Shown: positions 6,325 to 15,380 of the stretch, one piece after another
Layout of the letters: each line of letters starts with the position of its first letter
How positions within the stretch are numbered: the first letter of the stretch is position 1
Assembly: GCA_017437125.1 (NCBI GenBank)
Contig: JAFSBV010000017.1
Coordinates: 1-64,000, forward strand
DNA length: 64,000 bases
Source: Bacteroidales bacterium
Lineage (GTDB): Bacteria; Bacteroidota; Bacteroidia; Bacteroidales; UBA932
Reading direction: 5' to 3'
Notes under the pieces: model-generated
What the model was told of the DNA's origin: nothing
Databases searched by the model: none
The model's input: the letters and a program-made list of their open reading frames with translations, nothing else
Position numbers and translations under genes: made by a program

Positions 6325-8781
6325 CTATTTCTTCTGCAGGATGACCTGGGCGCAGCCGTTGAAGGTCTTTACGGTTATGGCCTTTGCTGAAGGATCCGGT
6401 GCAGGGGTTCCTGTAGGACAGGCTGCTGCCACACCTGTGACAAACGGTCTTTCGATGTACTGGAAAGCGGGATCTCCGTTACCCCAGCCGAGGATCTTCC
6501 AAGTGCCGTCAGTGGTAAGTTCCACATCTTCACAGGCTGTCGGAACGAATCTGCCTTTGCTGTCCTGCATCCGGACATTGGCAACAGTGATGTCACCGAC
6601 AGTCTCGTATGTCCATACTGCATTGACGGCCTCTCCGGTGGTTTCGAGGCGTTCTTCCATAACCTTCTTTCCGTTGCGGTAACCTACAGCCTTCACATAT
6701 CCCGGCTTATAGACCGCATTCCACTCAAGGTGGCCGTTCAGAGGCATCTTCTTTCGCTCAAGCTTCTTTCCGTTCACAATGAGCTGCACTTCGTCGCAGT
6801 TGCTGTAAACCCATACTGAAATCTCCTCGCCCTCATGTCCGTCAAGATTCCAATGCGGAAGTATGTGAAGTACAGGCTCTTTCGTCCACCATGATTTCAG
6901 ATAATAAGCCTCATCCTTAGGGAATCCGCAGTAGTCAAGGATACCGAATTCTGAACTTGTCGCAGGAAATACCATAGGGTTAGGCTCTCCGCGGTAGTCG
7001 AAGCCGGTCCAGTAGAACACGCCTGCAAGCCAGTCTCTTTCAGCATAGAACTTCCATCCTCTTTCGATGCAGTTATACAGACTGTCGGGGCCCTGCTTGT
7101 TGCGGTTTATGGCAACCATTCTGCCACCGCCTGCTTCCACGGCCGTACGTTCGCGACCTTCAGGCTCCTCGAAGTAAACGCCTCTCGTTCCGCATCCGGT
7201 AGTCTCTTCCGAACCGAGTGCACAGCGCTGAGGATAGTCCTTGCGATGCTGCTCCACAGGATTCTGAAGGATGTAGTTGTATCCGGCGACATCAGCCGGC
7301 TTGATTATGGTCGGGCCGCTGCTTGATGCCACGGTCATCAGACGGGTAGGGTCAAGACGGTGGCAGTACTCGCGCATCGATTCGGCGATACGCTCACCGA
7401 AATCCTTCCATTCGATACCCCATTCCTCGTTTCCTGCACTCCAGAGGATGATCGAAGGATGATTCCTGTCACGACGGATCATACGTCCGAGAAGTTCGAT
7501 ATGCTCCTTGTTGACTCCTGTGAGACGGTTTTCCTCGATTACGAGTATGCCGAGACGGTCACATGCATCAAGCATTTCCGGTGTCATAGGGTTATGGCTT
7601 GACCTGTATGCGTTGCATCCGAACTTCTTGAGCTGGAGGAGTCTCCATTCCTGAAGGCCGTCAGGAATTCCGCTACCGACTCCTGCATGATCCTGATGCA
7701 GGTTCACTCCCTTGAGCTTAACGACCTCACCGTTGAGCTGGAAACCGCTGTCCGGATTGAATGCGATATGACGGATACCGGTTGTGGTCGAATAAGAATC
7801 CACGGTTTCTCCGTCACAGACCACTTCTGTAACCACTGTGTAGAGATAAGAATCGTCACATGACCAGAGGTGAGGCTTCGGGACCTCAATACATGCTTCG
7901 GTATGGTTCGAGTCCTTTGCAAGTATCTGTCGTCCGCTGACTGAAGCTTCTGCAACCTTTTTTCCGGAAGCGTCAACCAGCGTATGTTTCAATGAATAAT
8001 CCTCAGGCTTCACTCCCATGTTCTGAACCGTCGTTTCGATATGAAGATATGCCATGTCGAGCTGAGGTTTTCCTACGCATGCGGTACATCCGCCGCAGTC
8101 ATCATAATTGAGGGTGAAACGAGAGTGGACGAATGTTCCGAAAGGAGCGACATGCACCTTGGAAGCCTTGTTCAGCCATACATGACGGTATATTCCCGCA
8201 CCTTCATAGAACCATCCCTCTTCGAGAGTCGCGTCAACGCGTACGCAAACGACGTTTTCCTCACCGTAGTTCAGATATTCCGAAATGTCATATGTCTGTG
8301 TGGCATATCCGCTCACCTCATGGCCGAGGTAGAATCCGTTCACCCACACCTGCGAATCGCGGAATATTCCGTCGAACTGAAGCCATATATGCTTTCCGTA
8401 ATCCTCTGCCGGGATGGTGAATGTCTTTCTGTACCAGCCTACGCTTGTTTCCGGATATTCGTAGCCGACAGTCTTGTATCCATGGCTGTGACTGGCCTCT
8501 CCGGCGAACGGAAGGTCAACGACCCAGTCGTGCGGAAGATCGACCGTAGCCCATCCGGATGCATCGAATGTCGGTGTATATGGACCTTCGTTGTGGATCG
8601 ATGCCGCCTTTGTGAGATAGTTGAAATATTCGGTTCCGCAACCGAAGTCTTTTGCCGGATCAGATGCATCTCCGAAAGCGAACTTCCAGTCTGAGTCGAA
8701 ATTCAGTCTTTCGCGCTGGTTCTGTGCAGAAGCCGCCATTACGGTCAGGCAGCATAGGATTACAGTAAAAAGTCGTTTCAT
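6325..8781 (-). CDS. Glycoside hydrolase family 2 (beta-galactosidase-like)
   Basis: The 818-residue product has a signal peptide (MKRLFTVILCCLTVMAASAQ), then the GH2 jelly-roll sugar-binding domain (about 30-210), an immunoglobulin-like domain (about 215-340) and the TIM barrel. LKGVNLHQDHAGVG and AYRSSHNPMTPEMLDACDRLG are GH2 barrel signatures. The acid/base Glu is in SAGNE (about 452) and the nucleophile is probably in LGSEETTG (about 525). The C-terminus has a DUF4982-like beta domain near YSNCDEVQLIVNGK. It should act in the periplasm on beta-galactosides or related beta-glycosides; the substrate cannot be fixed. It follows the epimerase gene by 25 bases. Confidence 0.92.
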   Translation of the reverse strand: MKRLFTVILCCLTVMAASAQNQRERLNFDSDWKFAFGDASDPAKDFGCGTEYFNYLTKAASIHNEGPYTPTFDASGWATVDLPHDWVVDLPFAGEASHSHGYKTVGYEYPETSVGWYRKTFTIPAEDYGKHIWLQFDGIFRDSQVWVNGFYLGHEVSGYATQTYDISEYLNYGEENVVCVRVDATLEEGWFYEGAGIYRHVWLNKASKVHVAPFGTFVHSRFTLNYDDCGGCTACVGKPQLDMAYLHIETTVQNMGVKPEDYSLKHTLVDASGKKVAEASVSGRQILAKDSNHTEACIEVPKPHLWSCDDSYLYTVVTEVVCDGETVDSYSTTTGIRHIAFNPDSGFQLNGEVVKLKGVNLHQDHAGVGSGIPDGLQEWRLLQLKKFGCNAYRSSHNPMTPEMLDACDRLGILVIEENRLTGVNKEHIELLGRMIRRDRNHPSIILWSAGNEEWGIEWKDFGERIAESMREYCHRLDPTRLMTVASSSGPTIIKPADVAGYNYILQNPVEQHRKDYPQRCALGSEETTGCGTRGVYFEEPEGRERTAVEAGGGRMVAINRNKQGPDSLYNCIERGWKFYAERDWLAGVFYWTGFDYRGEPNPMVFPATSSEFGILDYCGFPKDEAYYLKSWWTKEPVLHILPHWNLDGHEGEEISVWVYSNCDEVQLIVNGKKLERKKMPLNGHLEWNAVYKPGYVKAVGYRNGKKVMEERLETTGEAVNAVWTYETVGDITVANVRMQDSKGRFVPTACEDVELTTDGTWKILGWGNGDPAFQYIERPFVTGVAAACPTGTPAPDPSAKAITVKTFNGCAQVILQKK

Positions 8782-8806
8782 GTTCTTATCGGTTATAACA
8801 GTGTTG

Positions 8807-9970
8807 TCAAAGGTTTACGCGATGGATTCCGATGCCTGGGGCATCAGTGAGGGTGATTTTTCCGTCAATGACCTCCATTCCCTTGAAAAGGTCGTTGGTG
8901 ATCAGCAGGTTGCCGTCCAGGTCGGCGAAATCCACGGCGGGGGAGAGCTGTGCGGCAGCAGATACGGCACATGAAGTCTCGGTCATGCATCCGACCATCA
9001 CCTTCATGCCCTCTGCACGTGCATAATTCACCATCTTCCATGCTTCGCGCATTCCGGTGCATTTCATCAGCTTGATATTGATGCCGTGGTATGCTCCCTT
9101 GATGGATGGAATATCCGCAAGCCGCTGGATCGCCTCGTCTGCGAATATCGGAAGCGGGCTGCGTTCGGTGATCCATGCATTGTCATCGAGGCGCTCCTTA
9201 GCCATCGGCTGTTCGACCATGACTATGCCGTTCTCCTTCAGCCAATATATCTCGTCAAGAGCTTCCTCACGGTCTTTCCAGCCCTGGTTTGCGTCAACGG
9301 CCAGAGGCAGGTCAGTCACTTCGCGTATGGTCCTGATCATATCCTTGTCATTGTCGAGTCCGACCTTGACCTTCAGTATATTGAAGCGGTCAGCGCATTC
9401 GCGGGTCTTTTCGCGTACTACATCAGGTGTGTCTATGCCTATGGTGAAGGTCGTGTCCGGTGCCTTTGACGGATCCAGTCCCCAAAGTCTCCACCACGGC
9501 TGGCCGATCAGCTTTCCGACAAGGTCATGCAGGGCTATGTCTATCGCAGCCTTCGCCGCTCCGTCTTCAGGAGACAGGCTGTCAACATAGGCAAGAATGT
9601 CCTCCATCCTGAACGGGTCGCGGAACTGCGAGAGATCGGTACGTGAAAGGAAGGATGTCACGCTTTCCACTGTCTGTCCGAGATACGGAGGCATCGAGGC
9701 TTCGCCATATCCGGTAAAGCCTTCATAGTCAATGCGTATCTGCACGCCTGGAGTGGTCTTGCGGGAATATGATGAAACAGTGAATGTATGTCTCAGCTGA
9801 AGTTCATACGGTTCGAAGCTTAGTCTGAGCCCCTCTCCCGCTCCCAACCGGTTGAAGTTGAACCCTTGAGCTGCATTGCCGTTCTGTCCGGAACATCCGC
9901 TTAAAAGCCCGCCAGTGCCGGCAGCCGCTCCCAATGCAGCTGCAGTCTTCAGAAAATCCCTTCGTTTCAT
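8807..9970 (-). CDS. Dipeptide epimerase (enolase superfamily), Tat lipoprotein
   Basis: The 387-residue product begins MKRRDFLKTA, a twin-arginine signal, with a lipobox LLSGC (Cys about 26), so it is likely exported folded and lipidated. The enzyme part is of the muconate-lactonizing subgroup: KVK catalytic lysines (200, 202), metal ligands in VDANQGW (226), VEQPM (253) and FADEA (278), and the opposite lysine in INIKLMK (300). This pattern fits L-Ala-D/L-Glu and related dipeptide epimerases, which recycle murein peptides. Exact dipeptide specificity is not visible. The gene precedes GH2 in a likely two-gene operon. Confidence 0.9.
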   Translation of the reverse strand: MKRRDFLKTAAALGAAAGTGGLLSGCSGQNGNAAQGFNFNRLGAGEGLRLSFEPYELQLRHTFTVSSYSRKTTPGVQIRIDYEGFTGYGEASMPPYLGQTVESVTSFLSRTDLSQFRDPFRMEDILAYVDSLSPEDGAAKAAIDIALHDLVGKLIGQPWWRLWGLDPSKAPDTTFTIGIDTPDVVREKTRECADRFNILKVKVGLDNDKDMIRTIREVTDLPLAVDANQGWKDREEALDEIYWLKENGIVMVEQPMAKERLDDNAWITERSPLPIFADEAIQRLADIPSIKGAYHGINIKLMKCTGMREAWKMVNYARAEGMKVMVGCMTETSCAVSAAAQLSPAVDFADLDGNLLITNDLFKGMEVIDGKITLTDAPGIGIHRVNL

Positions 9971-10013
9971 GTCCTTTGTAAGTTTTCAGGGTTAAAGTTA
10001 ATGATAAAAAATG

Positions 10014-10021
10014 TACATTTG
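10014..10021 (+). promoter_or_regulatory. -7 promoter element for the DUF4434 gene
   Basis: TACATTTG fits TAnnTTTG and lies 17 bases before the ATG, which implies a very short leader. No clear -33 element is present. Confidence 0.45.
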
Positions 10022-10038
10022 CAGAAAATGATATCGAT

Positions 10039-11595
10039 ATGAAGAAACTTTTTATGTTTCTGTCATTGTCGCTTGCACTTCTGTCTGGCTGCAATGGCGG
10101 TAAAGATAATGGGATGGGAAAGGAGTCCGCACCCGAAGCTGGCGGATATGTGGAAGTGCTTCCCGTGACGGGAACATTCATCAATCTTGCATATCAGGAT
10201 GTCCGTAACAAATATACCAATCCGCCATATCTCGACAACACTGATCCTTCTATGTGGGCTGCCAAAGTGGCGGAAATGAAGAAAATGGGCATGGAATATC
10301 TCGTGTTCATGGCCGTTGCCAATGAAGGAAGGTCGTATTATCCGTCCAGGATCATGCAGTGGCAGTATCCTACATGGAGGAAGAGCCCTGTCGATGCGAT
10401 CATGGATGCTGCGGCGGAGCATGGAATGAAGGTGTTCATGAGCACCGGCTGGGCCGTTGACCAGGATGACAATCTTCGTGACCCGAAGATAAAGGGACGT
10501 CAGATGGAGATGATGGCCGAGCTTGCAGGCCTGTATGGCTCACACCCAGCATTCCATGGATGGTATCTGCCGGTTGAGGATTGCCTTGGCCCTGTCCTGA
10601 CTGATTATGCGGTCGAGGCCGTGAATGCACTGACAGCACGTGCCCGTGAACTGACTCCGGAGGCTGAGATCCTCATATCTCCATATGGAATATTCAATTC
10701 CGATTTCGATGATCCACGCTATGAAGAGCAGATTTCAAGGCTTGAGGTAGATATAATCGCATATCAGGACGAGGTCGGATGTGTCCGTGAGCCTTACCCG
10801 CTCCCTCGTCTTCGTGAAAACTGGAAGAAGCTCCGCGCCATCCATGACAGGAACGGCATAGGCATGTGGGCGAACTGCGAATCATTCGCATGGGAGAAAG
10901 GAACGAACGACCGTTCTTCAGCATTGATCCCGGCGCCGTATGGAAGATTCCTCAGCCAGCAGCTTGCCGCTTCTTCTGCAGGCGTTGACAGGATAATATC
11001 ATTCATGATGTGCGGAATATATGAAGATCCTTCGTCATCATATAAGCTTGGTCAGCCTCATTGGTCCGGAGTGGCATATGACGATTATATGGCCTGGAAA
11101 TCTGGCGATTCCTTCTGGAAGATGCATGAGGCAGCGACAGCGGGGCGCCTGAAAAGTTCCGTCGAATGGATGGCATGGAATCCTGTGGACTTGGGTCAAG
11201 GCCGTTCAGTGATCATACGTGACGGCAAGATAGCCGGGGAAGATCCGTCAGACAGACGTTGGGCTCGTTATCCGGCAGGTGTTAACGGCATCGTAATAGA
11301 CATGATGAAGCCGACTCCTGTCAGTAGCGTGATGGTGCGTATGCTCAACAGCGCCAAGGACGGCATAGTACCTCCTGCCAAGCTGCACCTTTCAGCCAGC
11401 ATTGACGGACAGTGGTGGGATCTCGTGCAGATAAAGGACAGTCCTGTGTTTCCTAACACACGTCATGATGCATTCACGGACTGTGTCCTTTTCGATGGTT
11501 TCCCGGAGGGATTCAGTCCGACATCGTTAAGACTGGAGTTCACTTCAGAGCAGATGGTCTATATTGACGAGATATTCGTCAATCCAGTGCTTTGA
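10039..11595 (+). CDS. DUF4434 TIM-barrel lipoprotein, probable carbohydrate-active
   Basis: The 518-residue product has a lipoprotein signal (LSLALLSGC). The main domain resembles DUF4434: GTFINLAYQDVRNKYTNPPY, EMKKMGMEYLVFMAVANEG, then EHGMKVFMSTGW and FHGWYLPVED, like a glycosidase-type barrel. Acidic residues at barrel strand ends (VEDC, YQDEVGC, NCESFAWE) could be catalytic, but no activity is known to me for this family. The C-terminal 130 residues (VVIRDGKIAGE onward) look like a discoidin/F5-8-type carbohydrate-binding fold. The 3' end overlaps the converging SGNH gene by 17 bases. Confidence 0.8.
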   Translation: MKKLFMFLSLSLALLSGCNGGKDNGMGKESAPEAGGYVEVLPVTGTFINLAYQDVRNKYTNPPYLDNTDPSMWAAKVAEMKKMGMEYLVFMAVANEGRSYYPSRIMQWQYPTWRKSPVDAIMDAAAEHGMKVFMSTGWAVDQDDNLRDPKIKGRQMEMMAELAGLYGSHPAFHGWYLPVEDCLGPVLTDYAVEAVNALTARARELTPEAEILISPYGIFNSDFDDPRYEEQISRLEVDIIAYQDEVGCVREPYPLPRLRENWKKLRAIHDRNGIGMWANCESFAWEKGTNDRSSALIPAPYGRFLSQQLAASSAGVDRIISFMMCGIYEDPSSSYKLGQPHWSGVAYDDYMAWKSGDSFWKMHEAATAGRLKSSVEWMAWNPVDLGQGRSVIIRDGKIAGEDPSDRRWARYPAGVNGIVIDMMKPTPVSSVMVRMLNSAKDGIVPPAKLHLSASIDGQWWDLVQIKDSPVFPNTRHDAFTDCVLFDGFPEGFSPTSLRLEFTSEQMVYIDEIFVNPVL

Positions 11596-12241
11596 GTATT
11601 ATGTCTTCGATGATGTCGTATCCGTCAGAGTTGAGGTGTACGCCGTCATATGACCATTTTTCAGGCAGACCGTTTTCCTCGTCCTTCATGGCAGAGTGGT
11701 AATCGACGTATGTGATCCTGTTCTCGCGGGCATACTCCTTCAGCATCGAGTTGAGCCTTATGATCCTGTCGGCACAGTCTGTGACTTCCGGCCTCCATTT
11801 GTATTGCTTTACAGGCAGAACCGAGCAGATGACCGGCTTAATCCTGTTGACTTTCGCAATCTCGCACATCGATACGATGTTACCATATATGTCATCAATC
11901 TCGATGAATCCGTTGTTCTTTGCTATGTCGTTGGTGCCGGCAAGGATCACGACATATTTCGGATGCAGATTCACTACATCTTTTCTCATGCGCACGAGCA
12001 TATGTGACGTCGTCTGACCGGATATGCCTCTGCAAAGGAAATTGTTTGATGTGAAGAAGCCTGGGTCTGCATCCCACCAGCATTGTGTGATGCTGTCGCC
12101 CATGAATACGGCCTTCGGCTGGACCGTTACTTCAGAATTGGCCTTTTCATATCTGCCGATGTTCGCCCAGTCGTCCTGAGCCTTTGCCTGGAATACAGAC
12201 AACATAAGCGCTGCCAGAACTGCGATTGCTGTTGATTTCAT
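11579..12241 (-). CDS. SGNH/GDSL-family hydrolase, secreted
   Basis: I start the gene at the ATG at 12241 because it gives a clean signal peptide (MKSTAIAVLAALMLSVFQAKA); the longer reading frame adds 25 residues that do not look like a leader. All SGNH blocks are present: FMGDSIT (nucleophile Ser), RGISGQTT (Gly), LAGTNDIAKN (Asn) and YDGVHLNSDGY (Asp-His). Such enzymes are esterases, often removing acetyl groups from glycans or acting as platelet-activating-factor-like hydrolases. With the neighbouring glycosidases a glycan deacetylase is plausible. The length of 220 residues is typical. Confidence 0.9.
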   Translation of the reverse strand: MKSTAIAVLAALMLSVFQAKAQDDWANIGRYEKANSEVTVQPKAVFMGDSITQCWWDADPGFFTSNNFLCRGISGQTTSHMLVRMRKDVVNLHPKYVVILAGTNDIAKNNGFIEIDDIYGNIVSMCEIAKVNRIKPVICSVLPVKQYKWRPEVTDCADRIIRLNSMLKEYARENRITYVDYHSAMKDEENGLPEKWSYDGVHLNSDGYDIIEDIILKALD

Positions 12242-12297
12242 GTCTTTAATGTTTGTGGTTCTGCAAATCTCGTAATAATTACATGAAAATCCAATTT

Positions 12298-12305
12298 CAA
12301 ATGTA
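12298..12305 (-). promoter_or_regulatory. -7 promoter element for the SGNH gene
   Basis: The minus strand reads TACATTTG, fitting TAnnTTTG, 56 bases before the chosen start at 12241. This supports that start, because the longer frame would begin almost at the transcription start. Confidence 0.5.
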
Positions 12306-12317
12306 GCAGTGAACATA

Positions 12318-12346
12318 TTGAAAAGGGAAATAATTATTTATCTTTG
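12318..12346 (+). promoter_or_regulatory. Promoter of the Pro-aminopeptidase gene
   Basis: TTG (12318-12320) and TATCTTTG (12339-12346) are separated by 18 bases, a full match to the Bacteroidota TTG-N(17-23)-TAnnTTTG pattern. The gene starts 21 bases downstream. Confidence 0.65.
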
Positions 12347-12367
12347 TAAGACATAAATACGAAAGAT

Positions 12368-13804
12368 ATGTTTTCAGCAAATGTATATGTAAACAGACGT
12401 CGCGCCCTGCTTTCGCAGATGGCAGCGATGACTGCAGAGGGAGCGCGCGGAATCGCCGTTTTCCTCGGAAATGTTGACGCGGCGGCCAACTACCGCGGCA
12501 ATGACTATAAGTTCCGTCAGGACAGCAGCTTCCTCTATTTCTGGGGCATAGACGAGCCGTGCTTCGCTGCGGTTCTCGACCTTGACAGCGCGGACGAGTG
12601 TCTTTATGGAAATGATGTAGATATAGATGACATCATCTGGATGGGCCCTCAGCCATCGGTGGCTTCGAAGGGAGTCCTCATAGGATGTCCTGCAACGGCT
12701 CCTCTGGCGGAATTCGACAAGGCTGTCATGGCAGCTGTTTCGGCAGGCCGTCCGGTACATTTCCTTCCTCCGGCAAGGTATTACAACCAGATGAAGCTGG
12801 CCGAGCTTACCGGGATTTCCAATGCTGCCGTGCGCAAAGTGGCTCCAGTGGCTGCAGGCGGCGCATCGGAGGAGCTTGTAAAGGCAGTCGTGGCGCTAAG
12901 GCTCATAAAGGAGCAGTGTGAGATCGAGGAGATTGACAAGGCATGTGAAATCGGCTTCTGGATGCATACGGAGGCACGTCGTGGCTGCAAGCCGGGAGTG
13001 CTTGAGCAGGAGATCGTAGGCCGGATGGAAGGTGTGACATATTCAAAGGGATGGGGTCCTTCATTCACGACCATTCTTTCGCAGAACGGCGAGACCCTTC
13101 ACAATCATTCTCATCATCAGATCATCACTCCGGGACGTCTCCTGGTGGTTGATGCCGGTGCAGAGAGCAACACTCATTATGCTTCGGACTTCACCCGTAC
13201 ATATCCATGCAGCGGAAAGTTCACCACGAAGCAGCGTGAGATCTATGATATCGTAGAGCAGGCGAATGAGATCGCCTTCAGCCTGACCAAGCCGGGCACG
13301 TCATATTGGGATGTGCATTGTGCTACAGTGCGTTATATGCTCGAGCAGCTCAAGGCTCTGGATTTCGTGCGAGGTGATGTGGATGAGATGGTCGCATGCG
13401 GCATATCAGGTCTCTTCATGCCTCACGGACTCGGCCATAATATGGGTATGGATGTGCATGACATGGAGGATCTCGGAGAGAACTATGTCGGCTATGGCGA
13501 CGAGCGTCAGCGTTCTCCGCTTCTGGGTATGGGCAATCTCCGTATGGCCCGCAACCTGAAGCCAGGACATGTGATTTCCGACGAACCGGGCATATATTTC
13601 ATTCCAGCCCTTATCGAGCAGTGGAAGAGGGAGGGAACCGACAAGGGCTTCGTGAATTATGAGAAGCTTGAGGGATATTATGATTTCGGAGGTATCCGTC
13701 TTGAGGATGATGTGCTCGTGACCGAGGATGGAGCACGTCGTCTCGGCCCGCAGAGGCTGCCGATCAAGTCGTCGGATATCGAAGATATAATGGCAAATGA
13801 ATAA
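12368..13804 (+). CDS. pepP: Xaa-Pro aminopeptidase (M24B)
   Basis: The 478-residue cytoplasmic protein has the N-terminal aminopeptidase P domain (about 5-170) and the pita-bread catalytic domain. The five metal ligands are visible: Asp in VVDAGAE (262), Asp in ASDFTRTY (274), His in HGLGHNMG (357), Glu in SDEPGIY (406) and Glu in GIRLEDD (446). It removes N-terminal residues before proline, using two metal ions. There is no signal peptide. The next gene starts 2 bases after the stop, so they form an operon. Confidence 0.95.
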   Translation: MFSANVYVNRRRALLSQMAAMTAEGARGIAVFLGNVDAAANYRGNDYKFRQDSSFLYFWGIDEPCFAAVLDLDSADECLYGNDVDIDDIIWMGPQPSVASKGVLIGCPATAPLAEFDKAVMAAVSAGRPVHFLPPARYYNQMKLAELTGISNAAVRKVAPVAAGGASEELVKAVVALRLIKEQCEIEEIDKACEIGFWMHTEARRGCKPGVLEQEIVGRMEGVTYSKGWGPSFTTILSQNGETLHNHSHHQIITPGRLLVVDAGAESNTHYASDFTRTYPCSGKFTTKQREIYDIVEQANEIAFSLTKPGTSYWDVHCATVRYMLEQLKALDFVRGDVDEMVACGISGLFMPHGLGHNMGMDVHDMEDLGENYVGYGDERQRSPLLGMGNLRMARNLKPGHVISDEPGIYFIPALIEQWKREGTDKGFVNYEKLEGYYDFGGIRLEDDVLVTEDGARRLGPQRLPIKSSDIEDIMANE

Positions 13805-13806
13805 TT

Positions 13807-14301
13807 ATGGATGCAGTAGTTTCTATATTGGCGATTGTGGCCGGAATCATCGGTGTTGCCGGCAGTATCCTTCCGGGGCTTCCGGGCACTCCAGTAAGCT
13901 GGATAGGCCTTCTGATGCTCTATATCTGGGGTAACGGCACGAATGCGGCAGGGGAGGAGATCTCGATGAGGACCCTTATCATCTGGGCAGTGGTGGTCGC
14001 GATAGTCTCTGTGATCGACTATGTCGTTCCGATGTGGTTCACTAAGATAACAGGAGGCAGCAAATATGCGGAGAGAGGTGCTTTGGTGGGACTTATCGCG
14101 GGAATCATCCTTACCCCGATAGGAATGATTCTCGGCTCCTTCCTCGGTGCTTTCCTCTTTGAACTCTATTACACCCGTCAGGGTGCTGGCCAGGCCCTTA
14201 AGGCAGCTATCGGCTCCTTCCTCGGCTTCATCACCGGTACCGGTCTCAAGACCATAGTCTCGGTGATCATCCTCTGGAAGATATTCGTGTTTGCGTTCTA
14301 A
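13807..14301 (+). CDS. DUF456 family membrane protein
   Basis: The 164-residue product is very hydrophobic, with about five membrane segments and Gly-rich turns such as GVAGSILPGLPGTPVSWIGLL, which is the DUF456 signature. The second half repeats a GxxxG pattern (GAFLFELYYTRQG). Function is not known. It is coupled to the Pro-aminopeptidase gene (2-base gap) and its stop nearly touches the stop of the converging kinase gene. Confidence 0.88.
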   Translation: MDAVVSILAIVAGIIGVAGSILPGLPGTPVSWIGLLMLYIWGNGTNAAGEEISMRTLIIWAVVVAIVSVIDYVVPMWFTKITGGSKYAERGALVGLIAGIILTPIGMILGSFLGAFLFELYYTRQGAGQALKAAIGSFLGFITGTGLKTIVSVIILWKIFVFAF

Positions 14302-14304
14302 GGA

Positions 14305-15375
14305 TCATATATTCCTGATGATCTCACACATCTGACAGTATTGCTCCTCCATGCTCCGGAGGAGCTTATATTGTGCATGGGTGCGGACAAGGTTATGTTC
14401 CGGGTATGCGATCTTGTAGTAGCGGTCTCCGTCGATGTAATCCATCAGGAAGCGTAGCACCTGCTCGAAGGTGATGTATCTTGCCGAGAATGCAAGATGG
14501 TCAAGTTCGCTCTGTACCATGGAGGCCTTCTGTTCGTGCAGATAGCCCTCAGCATATGCCTTGAACATCTCGAGGCTCATTCCCACATTGTCAGGATTCC
14601 TGTCATCCTCTGCACCAGTGTTGGCATATGACCTGATCGCATCGCCGAAATCATTCAGCGACGTTGATGTCATGACTGTGTCAAGGTCTATCATGCATAG
14701 CATGCTGCCGTCCGAACTGTTGAAAAGGATGTTGCTTATCTTGGTGTCATTATGAGTCACATGCCGGGGGATCGTTCCGTCCTCGACCAGTGCCCAGAAG
14801 TCCATCATCTCCTTTCGGCGTGATTCTATCCACGATATTTCCTCTTGAAGCTGGGATACCCTTCCCACAGGATCGGCGGCAAGTGTCTCATCCCACTGCT
14901 TGAAACGCCAGCGGATGTTATGGAATCCCTTTATGGTTTCGTTCAGGGGCTTGTCGAAGTCAGATAGGAGTGCCTGGAAACGGCCAGTTCCCAGTCCTCC
15001 CTGATATGCGAGCTCCGGAGTATCGGCTCTTGCCGGGCTTGTCGTGTCAGGAATGAACAGACAGGCGGCCCAGTAGTTTTCTCCATCCCTGACGTAGAGT
15101 TTTCCATCTTTTGCGGGAATCACTGTCAATGTCTCGCGAAGCGGATCGGCAACCTTGGCTTTTATGTGTTTGGTAACGGCCTTGATGTTATCCATCATGC
15201 CGGGAACATCTGGAAATATCACGTGGTTCTTGCGCTGAAGGATATAATCAGGAGCATCGCCCTCCGTGGTAACGACGTATGTGTCGTTGATGAATCCTTC
15301 TCCAAGCGGCTTGATGTCAGTGATTCTGCCTTCCAGTTCAAACCTGGAGGCAATATCAAGAAGTCTTTCTTTCAT
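14305..15375 (-). CDS. APH-fold sugar kinase (MdsC/NahK-like)
   Basis: The 356-residue product has the aminoglycoside-phosphotransferase fold: N-lobe GEGFINDTYVV and DYILQRKNH, then the catalytic loop HVTHNDTKISNILF (about 200-213) and the metal-binding IDLDT (about 223-227). Many Bacteroidota relatives carry the old label mucin-desulfating sulfatase MdsC, but the motifs are those of a kinase. The nearest characterised group is N-acetylhexosamine 1-kinase. The gene follows GH109 by 5 bases, so phosphorylation of released GalNAc is a reasonable inference. Confidence 0.85.
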   Translation of the reverse strand: MKERLLDIASRFELEGRITDIKPLGEGFINDTYVVTTEGDAPDYILQRKNHVIFPDVPGMMDNIKAVTKHIKAKVADPLRETLTVIPAKDGKLYVRDGENYWAACLFIPDTTSPARADTPELAYQGGLGTGRFQALLSDFDKPLNETIKGFHNIRWRFKQWDETLAADPVGRVSQLQEEISWIESRRKEMMDFWALVEDGTIPRHVTHNDTKISNILFNSSDGSMLCMIDLDTVMTSTSLNDFGDAIRSYANTGAEDDRNPDNVGMSLEMFKAYAEGYLHEQKASMVQSELDHLAFSARYITFEQVLRFLMDYIDGDRYYKIAYPEHNLVRTHAQYKLLRSMEEQYCQMCEIIRNI

Positions 15376-15380
15376 CGTGA

